Of a stretch of DNA of 64,000 bases, positions 36,016 through 48,829 are shown piece after piece. The notes under the pieces were generated by a model. It did not search any database and had not been told where the DNA came from. It saw nothing but the letters and a program-made list of their open reading frames with translations. A program made the translations under genes and the position numbers. Numbering within the stretch: position 1 is the stretch's first letter; each line of letters begins with the position of its first letter. The stretch comes from Nemophila menziesii (Eukaryota; Streptophyta; Magnoliopsida; Boraginales; Hydrophyllaceae). The stretch spans positions 5,208,001-5,272,000 of the forward strand of contig JARWIR010000043.1 in NCBI GenBank assembly GCA_029959085.1, in the 5' to 3' direction.

Positions 36016-38739
36016 AGTCCCTATTTTTTTTACTAATGGGATTGTAGTAATTACATATAGTTTTGATCCATTAAAATTTTGTTGTGTATGTTGTTGGGAT
36101 TGCTCATCAACATATGGATTTGATTTTAACACCATGCAATGATGCTTCCAAAGGTTCATTATAGTTACCTATTTATAGACTGATGGGATCAATCCCATTA
36201 AATTTTATGGTTTTAATTTTGACATTGTGTAATGATTCTTCTAAGATTTCAATATGTCCATGTTTCTAGATTACTGGGATCAATCTCATTAAGTTGCATT
36301 TACTTGATGAAATTTAATAGTTATAAGATATGTTGATGGCATTTACTTGACGAGATTAAATTATCATATATTGCATCATTGATCAACATAATGTAGATAT
36401 GACTCTGGGATTAAGATCTTCAATGGATGGCATATACCAAATTTTGAAGAATGAAACAATCACAACCCAACATTTAAGGGCATGTAGTTAACTTCCCTTC
36501 AACCAAAAGGAATTATTCCAAATGAAAGATGATAATTTTGACTATACATAGTTAATATCATGCTATTGTGTAAAATAAGTGGATTCACGGTGGCCCGAAA
36601 ATCATTTCATTGAAGATATCAGATATTAAGCTCATTCTCGGAGTAGAGGGTGGTGAGCTTCTAATTCCTTATCGGACCAAAGAGGATGTCCTAAACTCAC
36701 CTTGGTTCCATGAATAGTTCTCAGACCTGAATGTGAATGATATGTTAAAGACGACAAGCCTGAAGAGAGAAATAGAGAGCTTACTAGAGGAAGATATGAA
36801 GAAAGAAGTGTTGTCAAACTCTGCGAAGCTCATTTGTATTTTTAGGTTTAATACAAATTTCTACCCATATAGCACTGCTTAGGTAGATTGGTAGATACTG
36901 TCCATATGTGAATACTTGGAAGCCCTTCATACATATGATTGTCAGCAAGCATTTGTGAATAACTAGTCACTTCAATAGCTCGAGGAAAAAATACACACGT
37001 CAAAGGCCCAACATGCGTGCTTATAGTAAGTTGAACGTATTTCTTAAATATCAAAATTGTAAAAAAATATATAACATAACCTGACATCATTTCATTGTGA
37101 ATTTGTAGCCTTTTTTCTTCGTTATGTGGGAGGTTGGAATGCATCAAAAGTTGAAGCGTACCCTCGAATAAAAAAGTATTTGAAGAAGAAGTTGAAGGAG
37201 AATACAAGAAGATTCGAGGAGATTTGGAATGCTTGGGTTGTTTGTGAATTGTATTTTGTGAGGAGAAGAAGAAGATGTGGCACAGTTGATCTATGAGGAG
37301 GTGATGCGAATGTTCGATCTCTCCCATGACGTTATATAATGCAATATCCTATTATGATCACGTGTCCTGAACGAAGAGCGAATAAGAAGTTGGGTGAAGA
37401 AGATACATTAGATTTAATCCGAGTACCGATAAGGCGAGTTAATAGCCTCGAAGAGTATGTTTTCTTTCTTCCCTACCATTTCTTTATGTGCAATATGTAT
37501 GCTAATTTTAAATTTTATTTTTCTTGAGTCTTTTTCGAGTCGTGGGGACACGACTCATTTTTGAGTTGGGGGTGGGGATTCGTTGTCCTCATCTTCCTTT
37601 TTGTTTTTTCATAAAATTTAAAATTTTTGGGTTGAATTAGGCATAGAATATGTTGAATGTACCTATTTGAGCATGATTTAATTAATTTAATGATAGTAGG
37701 TAGTATGTTTTTGAAAAATGTCACAAATATGTTTAGATGCATGTATGAAAACAGAAAATAAAAGATAGAAAAGTTAATGAGCAATGCTAAGAATTCACGT
37801 TGAAACTTAGGAATAGTTATTTGGTGTGTAGAACGTGAGGTTTAAAATTAGTTGAAAACCCACTTATCTATGAACTATTAATAAAAAAGTAACAAAATCC
37901 GGTAGTTAGAAAAATGAATAAGGCAGTTCTTTCATGATTAAAACACTTGAAGCCTTTTTATACTTTCTCACCCTTTTAGTTGATTATTGTTATTTATCCG
38001 TCTTAACCCTTCCGAGCCTTTCTAAAGCCTTTTATTTAACCACATTATAATACATACCCTTAGTTTGTAGGATTTATCTATATATGACCCGCACTCGAAT
38101 CGCAAAACCTGAGACAACTCGTTTTAGAGCTTGAGTTTGGGGTGGTGGGTTTCATCATTAGGGAACATTGGGATTTTGGGAATCGTAATTGTGATTTTAT
38201 TGATGACGAAATTGTTATTATTGTAACCCTTTGTCGGGGTAATAGTGAATGGAAAAGAAGATACGAGCTAAATTTGCCAACAAGGGCATAAAAAGAAAGA
38301 ATATATATATGAAAAATAGCGTGATATCTCGAACATCAAAAAGAGAATCATAGCTATACAAAAGAAAAAAATTGAAATGAAAATATATATTCAGACCGGC
38401 AAAGTGGAATTTGTAAATCATCATAAAAGGTTTTAATTGGGAATATTGGGGATGCACATCAAAAGCATCAATAAATTGGGTTGAGTGAGAACATCTTCGA
38501 GTGAAAACTCAAGCTCTAGGGCGATTCGTTGATGGCTAGTGAGGAGAGAGCCAAAAGCTCACTTTTCATTATCCAAATATACCACACCCGTCCTTAAGCC
38601 AAGTTATAACCAAGACCTTAGGATTTCTAACTACTAGGTGGAGAAACAATTGAGTTATTAGGTAGTAGGTAAGTGGACCATTGGATGATGTATTTGGGAC
38701 CTGTGAACAACCTATAGCCATTAACCTGAACTAAGTTGT
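36016..38739. other. Repeat-derived DNA without recognised gene
   Basis: Contains short internal repeats of a GGGATCAATCCCATTAA type (36180-36300), open frames without motifs (a 159-codon minus frame at 36848-37327 has no recognisable domain) and, at 37530-37620, an inverted relative of 33590-33740. I regard it as decayed transposon sequence but cannot assign a family. Confidence 0.4.
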
Positions 38740-38893
38740 CAATAAGAGATTCACATTAACACACAAATTAAACCAAACATACTCTAAAAGTAATCAATCA
38801 TCAAATCAAGACAAAAAATAATAAATTATCAAATAACGAATAAAAATATATAAGTAATTAATCAAATACACCCAAAATGATGTCTCCAACCTA
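38740..38893 (-). mobile_element. LTR fragment, palindrome family
   Basis: A short minus-strand piece ending at the inner palindrome arm (ATGATGTCTCCAAC). It matches the 60355 copy through AAACCAAACATACTCTAAAA-like sequence. The terminal 40 or so bases are missing and replaced by the following GTAGTCGC-rich segment. Confidence 0.55.
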
Positions 38894-38904
38894 GATTATT
38901 AAAG

Positions 38905-39180
38905 GACTGTAGCTACTACGCGTGTAGTCGCTAAACATTGTAAATACCGACTACAGAATGTAGTCACTAGTAATATATCAAATGCGACTACTACTGTCGT
39001 CGTAACTAGCCATAGTGCTTTCGCGACTACAAATTTTGTGTAGTCGCAACTGATGATCTCTATCGAATAAATTCTAATGACTAAATATAGGCGACGACAT
39101 GTAGTCGCTAATGATAAAATGGGTCTTTAGCAACTAATATTTTGACCACTATCAACCACAATTGTCGTCTGAGTTGTATT
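38905..39180. repeat. GTAGTCGC-rich repeat, CACTA-like
   Basis: At least six copies of TAGTCGC/GCGACTA in both orientations occur within 270 bases. This resembles the subterminal repeat arrays of plant CACTA (En/Spm) transposons. No CACTA terminus or transposase was found, so it is a probable internal or truncated remnant. Confidence 0.45.
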
Positions 39181-39479
39181 TCACGCGGCAATGAACAAAC
39201 AAAACTCTAGAAACAACATAAACACCATATCTATACAAGATAGAGTAAAAAATCAAATAATGGGGGAAAATCTCTCAACTAAATTCTAAATTCCTCTAAA
39301 ACGATGTCTCGTGACTAGATTATTATATCACATAATTAGAGACATAAGGAGATTAGGCAAAGAAGCCCCTATAACCAAGTCAATTTGAATATCACGTAAC
39401 GGGGATAGTTCTACAAGTAATTCCACTAGAAAGACATCCACAAATTTTGAAAGTAAAGGTTGAACCACTGCTGGAATAT

Positions 39480-40347
39480 CAGATTCTGGAAATTAGACTT
39501 TTTCATAAACAAAAAGACGACACTTGCATTTTGGTCCTTCCCCAGGAAAATGTACTGGTTCACCACAACTAAAGCATTTTGGTCCTTTCCCTAGGAAAAT
39601 GTTGAGCTTGAAATAGTTATTGGCCAGTATTGGCTTGTAGGATAGGTGGTGCACGAGATTACTACTTGAAGAGAACGTTGGTGTGCTCTAGACACCGTCA
39701 CTAGATCAAACCTGTTTAACACATCCTGCAATTGGACCCACAGTCCCCCAATACACCACAAAACTAGTTGATTCACGTTCTCATGAAGGTCGTTACGTGA
39801 GAGAAGGTTATAGAAATATATGGTATAATCATCCACAAATCTTCCTCCTTGGCCTCACATTTAAAGTTGTAAGGCATAAATTCATCTCTCATGTTTTTCT
39901 TAAATTTCTCCCATGAATTGACTGCCCTTACCAGAGCGAGCCCTATTTTCTTCAACGATTAATACCATGCTTGTGCTCTCCCACTTAGCTTAGTCACAAC
40001 TAATAGAACACACCGTTGATTAGGAACACTTTAAAGTCAAGAATCTCCTCCATAGAATAAATCCAATTCTGAAACTCACCAGTCTGCAATCCCCCAACAA
40101 TTTTAGGAATATCAATGTTAAACCCAGCTTCCTATATGTTGTTATCTTGTGGAACTTGACAACGAGCAAACATGTTTTGACCATAACCTTTATCCAGGGT
40201 ATCAAAATTTTTACCTCGTTGTAGCTGATGTGTTAAGGCCGACATTTGACGCGTCAAGGCCTCAACCTATTGGCGCAAGATTGTGTTTTGATCATGTTGT
40301 ATATATTCTTCCATAGTAGAAGTGTTTACGACACTTCTCGAAGCCAT
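39480..40347 (-). pseudogene. Ty3/gypsy-type gag remnant
   Basis: From an ATG at 40347 the minus strand reads MASRSVVNTSTMEEYIQHD, then a Gln/Leu-rich helix (RQMSALTHQLQRG) and DIPKIVGGLQTGEFQNWI, a capsid-like block. A decayed zinc-knuckle (KCFSCGEPVHF) follows near 39570. This is the normal order of a plant Ty3/gypsy gag. Several stops and frameshifts break it. A primer-binding-site-like sequence and LTR end precede it at 40363-40381, which supports the orientation. Protease and polymerase are absent. Confidence 0.75.
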
Positions 40348-40362
40348 TGTTCCTAGGATACC

Positions 40363-40376
40363 GGTCTCTGATACAA
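40363..40376 (-). other. Primer-binding site, initiator-Met type
   Basis: On the minus strand TTGTATCAGAGACC lies four bases after the inferred LTR end (ACATCA). It closely resembles the TGGTATCAGAGC site complementary to initiator tRNA-Met used by many plant LTR elements. Confidence 0.65.
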
Positions 40377-40379
40377 AAC

Positions 40380-40850
40380 TGATGTAGAAACAATACACAC
40401 AACGAGAGATCAAGAACACAAAATTGAAAGTGTAAAGCTCTACACGTTTTTTTAATTATTCAAAAGTCATCTTCAAGTGGGAAAATAAGATAAAATAAAG
40501 TAAAACCCTAATGACCCAAAATACAGAACCTTAAAATAAAATATTGAAAACAACCTAAAAGTCAATTGAAACAGATGATTTTGGATAGCGAAGAGATCTA
40601 TTGGTCCCTGAAATCCCGTTCTACTCAAAAAATATATTATACGCCTCATTCCGAGAAAGAATGCAAAAGTTAGCTAAAACCTTACCGAAAATTTCCAAAA
40701 ATCTTGAAAACGGATTTCTGAACCTATAGGTAATTCAAACAAGCCCAAATCTTGACAGAATCAGTTTTTAAACTAAACCAGTTTCACTTAAACAAATTCA
40801 TATCATTGGAGGTTGTTATTGAAAGCTGCGAACACTAAGCCTTCAATGTA
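40380..40850 (-). mobile_element. LTR fragment adjoining gag remnant
   Basis: Begins (as the LTR 3' end in reverse) TGATGTAGAAAC, directly before the primer-binding site. The far boundary is not visible. From about 40860 the sequence switches to a different LTR family, so this LTR is probably truncated. Confidence 0.5.
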
Positions 40851-40859
40851 ACTGATTCC

Positions 40860-41130
40860 TAAGAATAAAGGTGAATGGGAAATCTCACAATAGTCGAGAT
40901 TCTATAATCTCCTAGCCCCCCTGTCGGGTGGACCTAGGAGCTATCCTAAAGCACTATGAACCCCTATATGGGCTAATATGCCTCTTCGGATGATAATTTC
41001 TTTTACCTCTTTGGCTACGTGGTTAGTCAAGCCTGTCGGTCAATAACGGACACCACGCGTCTACATAGGAATCAAGTTAGTAGAATATCCAAATCCGTTC
41101 GAACTAATCTTACAGGATATACATGCCTTC
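40860..41130 (-). mobile_element. LTR fragment, palindrome family subtype B
   Basis: Matches 52400-52620 through CTAGGAGCTATCCTA, GTGGTTAGTCAAGCC and GTCGGTCAATAACGGACACC. Neither LTR end is present. It lies about 250 bases upstream of the F-box gene and may overlap its promoter. Confidence 0.65.
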
Positions 41131-41373
41131 ATATGTAAAATTTTAGATAAGTTTAGAACTAGTCTACCCTCGTTTAAAGAGGAGAAATTTGTTTGAATAC
41201 AAATAAAGGTTTGGGTTTCCTTATCCTAATACATCTAGATCCAAAGATTTGATATTAGGAGAACTCTACTAGGGTTTGGGCTAGGAAAACTCTACTAAGG
41301 TTGTACGTCAAAGCAAAATTATCTTTGAAGGGGAGGCGTATATTCGACAGAACAAAGAAAGCAGTAAGATTCC

Positions 41374-42960
41374 ATGGGAGACCTATCTCAGTTGCCGGAA
41401 GTCATTATCCACGATATACTAGGTTACTTGGAGAATACTGAACAACCTAGAGTTAGTATCTTTTGTAAAACATGGTACAGTGCATGGATTACTTATCCTA
41501 TTTTGAAATTTCGTACTCCTAAGAAACAGAATCCCGAAGATAAAATAAAATTTCTAAATTTCATCGATAAAACTTTACAAAGATACCAAGAGAAAAGTAT
41601 ACATATAGAGGAGTTGACACTTTCTCTCAACATCAAGCGTTATGGTCCTTATGGATCTTCTCGACCAGTTGCTCCACCAGTGAGGAATTGGATTAGAATC
41701 GCTGTACAAAACGGTGTCAAAAATCTCCATCTCAGTTTTGGTAAACACTGGAAGTACTATGAATTGCGTAATTCAATTTTTGAAGGCAATTCACTTAGAG
41801 AATTAAAATTAGTGGTTAAGGGCAATGCCGAGGTGATGATGATGAAGCAAGTTGATGACAAGGTAATGTTTAATCATCTTCAGACATTATACCTTAAGCG
41901 CATCACTATACATGATGACATGTTTGAAGGTATAATCGCAAGTTGTCCTTTGATTGAGAAGTTGTCGTTATGGTATTGTGAAGGCTTAGAAAAAATTAAG
42001 GTAACTAAGGTTAATATATTTGAATTTTCCGCCCTCGATGATAAATATATAGATGTTGAAATTGAAGCTCCCAATCTTCAATATTTAGATTGCTCTATCT
42101 ATAATGGATCTCTTAAGATATGTCAAACAGACATGTTGAAATATTTAAAATTGGTTGGCTCTATGGATCTTTCATCAACATTTTTAGACAACTGGGAACA
42201 CAAATTTCCACAAGTTGAGGATCTTATTTTATCAAAATTGAAGGATCATACGATAATCAATTTATCAAGTCATTCACTTAAGAACGTAGATATAGAATCG
42301 GATGTCTTGAGGAAGTTACACATTAATGCTCCAAACTTGGTGTCACTTAAACTTTATGACATCCTTGATCTCTCTTTGCACAATGCTCCAGACATGGTGT
42401 CAGTTAAACTTTATGACATACTTAATTTATCCTTATCCAATGCTCCAAGCCAATGGGGGTTATTTATATCCACCCCAGCCCCTCGATTTGTTGAACCTAT
42501 TGACACTGATCTGTTCTGCAGGCTGAAAAGACTTCTAACAAATGCGATTCATTCTGAAATTACATTGGATTTTGGTGCGTATCATCAATCATGCGAAATT
42601 ATCGATGTAGGAAGGATTCCAACTAGTCCAATTGTTGAAGTTGAGAAGTTAATCTTGTGGTTTTGTTTAACAAAAGAATTAGTACAATCAAATTTTCTTG
42701 AGGCTTTGTTCCTGACTTGCCATCCAAAGACCATTGAAGTGACGGATAATCGAGATCTTGTAGGCTATTTGTCCAAGAAGCTTATTGAAAGAAGAAAACA
42801 CGAGACCAAGTCTTGGTCTCAAGAATTAAAGGAGGTGCAACTCGAAATCTATGATGTAAAAAAACAACAGTGGAAGCTAATAAGTGAGTGGAGGAGTTTA
42901 ACTAAGAAAAAGAAACCGTGGGCGCCAATTCGTTTTAGGTTAGAATGGGAAGCTAAGTAA
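41374..42960 (+). CDS. F-box/LRR-like protein, 528 aa
   Basis: An intact, intronless 528-codon frame. Residues about 5-45 (LPEVIIHDILGYLENTEQPR followed by VSIFCKTWYSAW) are an F-box, the adaptor that binds SKP1 in SCF ubiquitin ligases. Residues about 90-390 are irregular leucine-rich repeats with LxxLxLxxC-like spacing (e.g. CPLIEKLSLWYCEGL), expected to bind a substrate. No FBD domain is evident. The C-terminal 100 residues are conserved-looking and basic. Two adjacent 19-residue LRR units are a recent tandem duplication (42325-42438). The start follows a short leader and no earlier in-frame ATG is plausible. Genes of this class are numerous and fast-evolving in plants; the target is unknown. 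Expression cannot be judged. Confidence 0.9.
   Translation: MGDLSQLPEVIIHDILGYLENTEQPRVSIFCKTWYSAWITYPILKFRTPKKQNPEDKIKFLNFIDKTLQRYQEKSIHIEELTLSLNIKRYGPYGSSRPVAPPVRNWIRIAVQNGVKNLHLSFGKHWKYYELRNSIFEGNSLRELKLVVKGNAEVMMMKQVDDKVMFNHLQTLYLKRITIHDDMFEGIIASCPLIEKLSLWYCEGLEKIKVTKVNIFEFSALDDKYIDVEIEAPNLQYLDCSIYNGSLKICQTDMLKYLKLVGSMDLSSTFLDNWEHKFPQVEDLILSKLKDHTIINLSSHSLKNVDIESDVLRKLHINAPNLVSLKLYDILDLSLHNAPDMVSVKLYDILNLSLSNAPSQWGLFISTPAPRFVEPIDTDLFCRLKRLLTNAIHSEITLDFGAYHQSCEIIDVGRIPTSPIVEVEKLILWFCLTKELVQSNFLEALFLTCHPKTIEVTDNRDLVGYLSKKLIERRKHETKSWSQELKEVQLEIYDVKKQQWKLISEWRSLTKKKKPWAPIRFRLEWEAK
42325..42438 (+). repeat. Two 57-bp in-frame repeats within F-box gene
   Basis: Units 42325-42381 and 42382-42438 both start AATGCTCCA and encode NAPNLVSLKLYDILDLSLH and NAPDMVSVKLYDILNLSLS. 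A third partial start (AATGCTCCAAG) follows at 42439. The frame is preserved, so one LRR has been added. Confidence 0.9.
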
Positions 42961-42964
42961 CTAG

Positions 42965-44480
42965 TTAGAAACATCTTTTCATTATGTATAATAACTATTT
43001 ATTCCGCACAATTTTTATTTTATTTGGTTTTTTATGGATTTATGCTGAAAATATTTGGTATAGTCTTACTTGGATTGTTCTAGACTACATAAAAAGACAT
43101 TTAAGTTTGATACATATTTTGAATATCTGACCCTTTAAAGAGATTGTAAATCAAATACAAATAACAACATAATTCATTACATACTTTAGCTTTAATGTAG
43201 CGGAGTCTTCAATTTCATCTTATGTCATGAGCCACTTTAATTTATTCATAATAGTCGATAGTAAAGAATTATAGTGCAACACCGATTTCCACTAAATAAT
43301 TTATTCATGGAGTCGTTGTTTCAAGAAATAACCTGTCCTGATGAAATGTTAAAAGTCGCAACAAAAATTGCTAAACTATGTAAATCTGGTTCGATGCTTC
43401 GACTACTTCCTCTTCTTCAGACCATTCCGAAAACAGTGAATGAATGGGAATAAGTGGCAAACACTTTAGGGTCGCGCGTACTTGGTCGGGCGGGTTCACA
43501 GGAAGATCGCTTACTAGATTTAACTTGCATGTAGCCCAGGGATTCGTAAAATATACAATATCTTAAAGCGTAGAGAGCATAGCAGAGGATTACGTAACGA
43601 AAATACATGATTTTCAAGAGAAACCTACTATTACATGTTCAAGAGATAATTGAATACTCTAATTATGGAAAAAGTTGTCCTATTGTTCCTCTAATACGTA
43701 ATTTCCTTGCAAGGAAAGTTATGGAAGATAATTTTGTGGAGATAATTGCATAAATGCATACTCTAATCCCAATTCTTTTTCTTCACCCACAAAGTTACAG
43801 ATTGAGATAGATCTTAATAAATTTAATTGCTTTGCGACACTTACTAAAGTTGAGGATTCTGTAACTATAATTAAGCATTTTTGTTAGTGAACAGTCAAAC
43901 TTGAAAAATACGAGGTAGGAAGAACATAAGACTTCGTGAAAAGATCATGAACTATTCATATTTGCAAACAAATAGGTTCTTCAACCGTTTTTGATGTAAC
44001 TGACATAATTAGGGCGTTACCAAGTGGGACAAAATTGATTGACTCTCCAATGGACGGATCTTTGTAAGAGCATCTAACTGAAAGTTCATGGTGGGACCAG
44101 GTCTTCAATTCTACTAATAATCACCTAACTCGATTGAACCAGCCCCAAAACACTGCCAGGTTTAGAAAGGAAAATACTTTTAGAAGCCTCAAATTCACAA
44201 AAATTAGTAACAAAAGCCTAATTGGAAAAATAAACTTATAAAGTCCTCTAGTTGGAAAACCCCATTAGATTTTCTACCTTTATACCCCTAGTCAGTTTGT
44301 CTTTGGTACAGAGCAATCAATATTTGTTTCGTTAGAACGTACCAAACAGATCAATTTGGTACATTCCAAACAGATCAATTTTCAAGTTTGTTACGCACCA
44401 AATGCTATTATGTTTATTTTACGTTTTATTACACAATCATTTTTCTAGACTTAGATGGTTTTTGTTTATGTCCAAGGATA
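42965..44480. other. 3' UTR and intergenic DNA
   Basis: Probable F-box 3' UTR near 42961-43100. The remainder shows scattered LINE-like or F-box-like codon texture but no frame that I can assign. I see no repeat ends. Confidence 0.4.
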
Positions 44481-45650
44481 TTGTTCGGAATTATTTAAAA
44501 ATCCAATCAAATCTATCGTAACGAGATCCACCCATTGGTACGCGCCAAACAAAGTTTATCCCGAAAAACAATACATAAATCTATTGACGATAACTTTGAT
44601 CGGTTTTGGTATATACCAATCAGATTAATTTGGTACATTCCAAACATATATAAATCTAGATCTAAATCTGAACAAAATAAATCAGAAATATATAATAATT
44701 TTTTTATTGAACAAGTAAAAGAATGTTTTTTACAATTCAAATTGGAATTTAAAAAAAAAAACAAATACTGATCAGGAATTAAAAAAAAAACAATCGCTCG
44801 CTGCTTGTTGAGAAAATGGTGGACAATAGGCCTGCTTCTGTTCGCTACTCGTCGGGCTTCTGTGCTTGGATATTTGCCCATGATGGATCGGAGAAGAAGA
44901 TCGAGATCGGCAAGGTTGCTGGTGGAGAATGGCGGCTTGGTGCTGATAATGGAGAAGACAGGTCTTCTCCGACGGAGAAGAATGGATCTGGTCTTCGAAT
45001 CGACATCAGAACAAATTGATTCGAATGGAGGCGGGGCTCTACTGGTTGAGAACGACCACGAATGGAGGCGGGGTTCTTGGTTTTCTGGTGAGTAGAGTGG
45101 TGCCAGTTTCTAGCGCGTACCGGTTTGTGATTTCAAACCAAATCTCACGAGATCTGGTGGTGCTTATGGGAAGAGGAAGATGGGGATGGTGGTGGTGCTT
45201 ATGGGAATGGGAAGATGGGTAAGAGAATCTGGTGTATATGGGAAGGGGAAACTGGGGATGTTGGTGGTGTTCTTCAGCAAGACAGTGGCTGCGTTGACTT
45301 ATGGCGGAGAATGGGCCAGGGGGCGGGGCTGGGGGTGCTGCTCGGTGGTGAAGGCTGCTCTGGCAAGGCTCGAAGGTGGATGTTGCTCAGCGGTGGTGGT
45401 GCTGCTCGAGGGTAGATGTTGCTCTGGCAAGGCAGTGAAGGTTGGGAGGTGAGAGAGAGACATGCTGGGAACGGTGGTATGAGAAAGAACAGAGGATGGG
45501 GTGGGACGGGGTGGGTTTCTGATTTCAAAAACCTAATCTGGTTTTTGTTTTGCCTTTTCTTAGTTTACTGTATGTATAAGGAGGGCTGGGAGGGTTTTTT
45601 TTGGGTTTTTTTGTTTCTAGTTGGGTTATAATGATTTAGTTACAAAAGGA
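44481..45650 (+). other. G-rich segment with overlapping ORFs, unassigned
   Basis: From about 44805 to 45500 the base composition shifts sharply to G-rich and open frames of 66-96 codons overlap on both strands. This usually reflects composition and not coding. One plus frame (44816-45019) begins MVDNRPASVRYSSGF and is the most protein-like, but I do not recognise it. Upstream, a CAGATCAATTTGGTACATTC-like unit repeats imperfectly at 44350-44650. It could be a captured host fragment in a transposon or a decayed gene. No terminal repeats were found. Confidence 0.35.
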
Positions 45651-45929
45651 TTTTGTGAGTATTTTACATGTTACTTGGGCCTCTAAAAATAATTAAACGT
45701 ACATCATACTTTTTTTGGTATAAGCTAAATATTCCATCTAGTTTTTAGCGGTTTTTTAACATCTTGAAATAAATTAAGACGAACAATGTGAATTTAAACT
45801 TTATGATTCAGATCTTCCGTTGTAAGTTTACAAGCTTCCTAGAAGGCTAGAGATTACCCTTCAAGACTTGATTTAACCCCTATTTTTTTAACTGAATGAT
45901 TAATAATATGGTCATCCTTGTCAATAACC

Positions 45930-46876
45930 ACTACAAAAATTCCAGTAAATTCGCATTCTTTAGATTAAGATGTATCACATAAGATACCTCTACATGTATT
46001 ATTAAACATGAATTCAAAAGTAGGAAAAGTTGATCCTTTAAGAGTCCCTTCTCAATCCATGTTAGATAACCAATATTTGATGGAAAATATTTCCATAAGT
46101 CCATGTGTAGCAAAAGAAATTGCTCTAAAGTCCTACTTTGTCCTTTCAAATAAACCTTTCATCCGATCTTTCCAAATTTGTCATAGGGAAATAAGAATAA
46201 ATGCAATAATAACATATTTTTTCTAACCTCCTTTCGAGTAAGTGTTAACAATTCTCAAGATCCAATTATCAATAGAAGACCTTCTATGCCGATCCATATG
46301 GATTTTGTAAAATTCAATTAGCCCAATATAAATAACTTGACAGACATTTGAGTAAAAGATGTACAATGTCCTCACCATATTGTCCATAAAACTCGCAGAG
46401 TGGTACTTTGCAAATTTCCTTTTAAGCAAAAAATTTCTCGTTTATATCGTAATCTGACAACATTTTCACGTAAAAATACAAATTTATTTTTGAATATTAG
46501 ACTTCCAGATAAAATTCCTGAGTTTTTATCAACTTGAAGAGCTTGACAATAAGCCTGTGGTTTTTGTGCTACATCTTTTTGAACAATAACTTGATAACTT
46601 GATTTAGTTTTATATATCCCAACAAGAGTGAAAGGCCAAATCAAGATATCATGTTGATCCTACTGCGAGAAACAAACTTTGTCACCGGTCGTGGTAGCCA
46701 TCAACGTAAATTTGTAGGTCCCATTGATCGTCATTAGAATTGTGAATTTGAGAGATAGTTGTAAAAACATTATGGCAGTCTCTCAATAAGCTTTTTTTAA
46801 ACCTAATTGATTCCCAAATGTTAATGTCATGAACATTACTAATAGATAGGTGTAGTCAAATTTAACTGTATCTCTC
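45930..46876 (-). mobile_element. LINE 3' fragment, zinc-binding region
   Basis: Minus-strand pieces read GIYKTKSSYQVIVQ and then a degenerate W.....P.K..FLR..V..L cluster, followed by cysteine/histidine-poor remnants. This is the order of the zf-RVT tail at the end of plant L1-type ORF2. Stops and frameshifts are frequent. It is interrupted on the right by the LTR that begins at 46877. Confidence 0.6.
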
Positions 46877-47497
<621 letters not shown>

Positions 47498-47509
47498 CAT
47501 AATGTTTTT

Positions 47510-48037
47510 AACTTGCAAAAATAAATATCTAATTAATCTAATAACATGTCTTTTGTTTATAACGAATAAATATGATAACTACTCGGATTTGATTTTCCTC
47601 TTCTTTAACTACTTGTGCTCGTTCATTCGGTTTCAGAATTCAATTGGTTTCTCCGGAGATTCCCCTAGGGAACTCTTTGCTTTTACCTAACTATCGTTCG
47701 TCTTCCGGTCGAAGGTTAATGCATCGGTTCTTCTAGTCATCTTGATTCTTCGTAACCTTACAACCTAGAGCAGAATTGGTCAAATCTCCTAAATATGAAT
47801 CACCCCACTCTATTTTCACCTGCTTAAAGTTACTTACATATAACTAAAGCATGAGGATCATATACAGTTCACAATTCCCAATAATATAACTAACATTATC
47901 AATTCCCAAATTTGCGAAAAAATAGAAAAATAAGAGTTATAGCTATTGTACCGACTTTAATCATGTGAATTCGAATTGTTATGATATTTGAACGACTCCT
48001 TTGCAAGGTCCAATATTCAAAACTTCAAAACCTCTTG
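47510..48037 (+). repeat. Left arm of inverted duplication
   Basis: About 530 bases, including GGTTTCTCCGGAGATTCCCC and TCTTCCGGTCGAAGGTTAAT, that reappear in inverse orientation at 51345-51063 and 49498-49283. Similarity stops abruptly after CCTCTTGACT. Function unknown; probably LINE 5' sequence, since a LINE ORF1 fragment follows it in the other arm. Confidence 0.85.
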
Positions 48038-48829
48038 ACTTCAAGCCTTTGGGTTTTGAAAAATTTGAATGAATTTTGTGTCTTTTGATGTTTTTATTGT
48101 AATGGATTTGGTGTTATTTTGGTGATTTATGAGGTTTGTAGGGAATATCTTGATGTGTTGTACAAGATTTATGGATAAAATTTAAGCTCTTGGTGAGGAT
48201 GAAATTTGAAATCAATGGATGAATTTTTGGGTGTTTGAAAGGATTTATGATATGAATATGTGTTTGAATTAGGGCGGAGAAGAATTTAGTTGAAAATTGG
48301 ATGCTTTTGTGGTGACTTTTCAGTATGTGTAAATCTTTGGTTCATTGACAATGGAGCTTTTTGGTAGAAGGAAGATATGTGGAAGAAGTTAAAGGAATAA
48401 TAGGGTTTTTGAGTTACTCTTGACCGACCCACGCGGTACACTACCCAGTTTCGCGGTGCACCAAGGGTTGCTTCACATAATTCTTCCTTTTTCTTCCACA
48501 CGGAACAAAATCTTCCGTATTACATTGCAATTGGCAGGGAGTTGGAGTTGCTTCATAAATTCGGGTGGTACACCGCACGCCTCCTCACAATTTCACGACA
48601 AATGTCGTTGAAGCAAAATTTTACTTCGTGGGTACACCGAATTTTTTAGGACACAAGAGCTGATGCTCAAGTTCCCTTCGGTACACCATGCCTAGTAATC
48701 TTTTTCCTGCGAAATCGTCATTAAGACAGAAAAAATTATTCTGTCTTTATTTTTCGCGCTTTCTTCAACCCAAACTCAAACGTTAACACGTGTAAAAGCA
48801 AAAAAACTCCCCAACCTTTTCTCATCACT
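48038..48829. other. Spacer of inverted duplication, unassigned
   Basis: No recognised gene. Several dispersed GGTACACC/CGCGGTACAC motifs lie at 48430-48690, suggesting an old LTR or satellite-like fragment. Confidence 0.35.

Noticed and set aside
36848..37327. 159-codon minus-strand frame
   Set aside because: No signal, domain or intron context; lies in decayed repeat DNA.
44816..45452. Several overlapping 66-96-codon frames
   Set aside because: Overlap on both strands in G-rich DNA; none shows a recognisable motif, so not called as CDS and kept as an unassigned segment.
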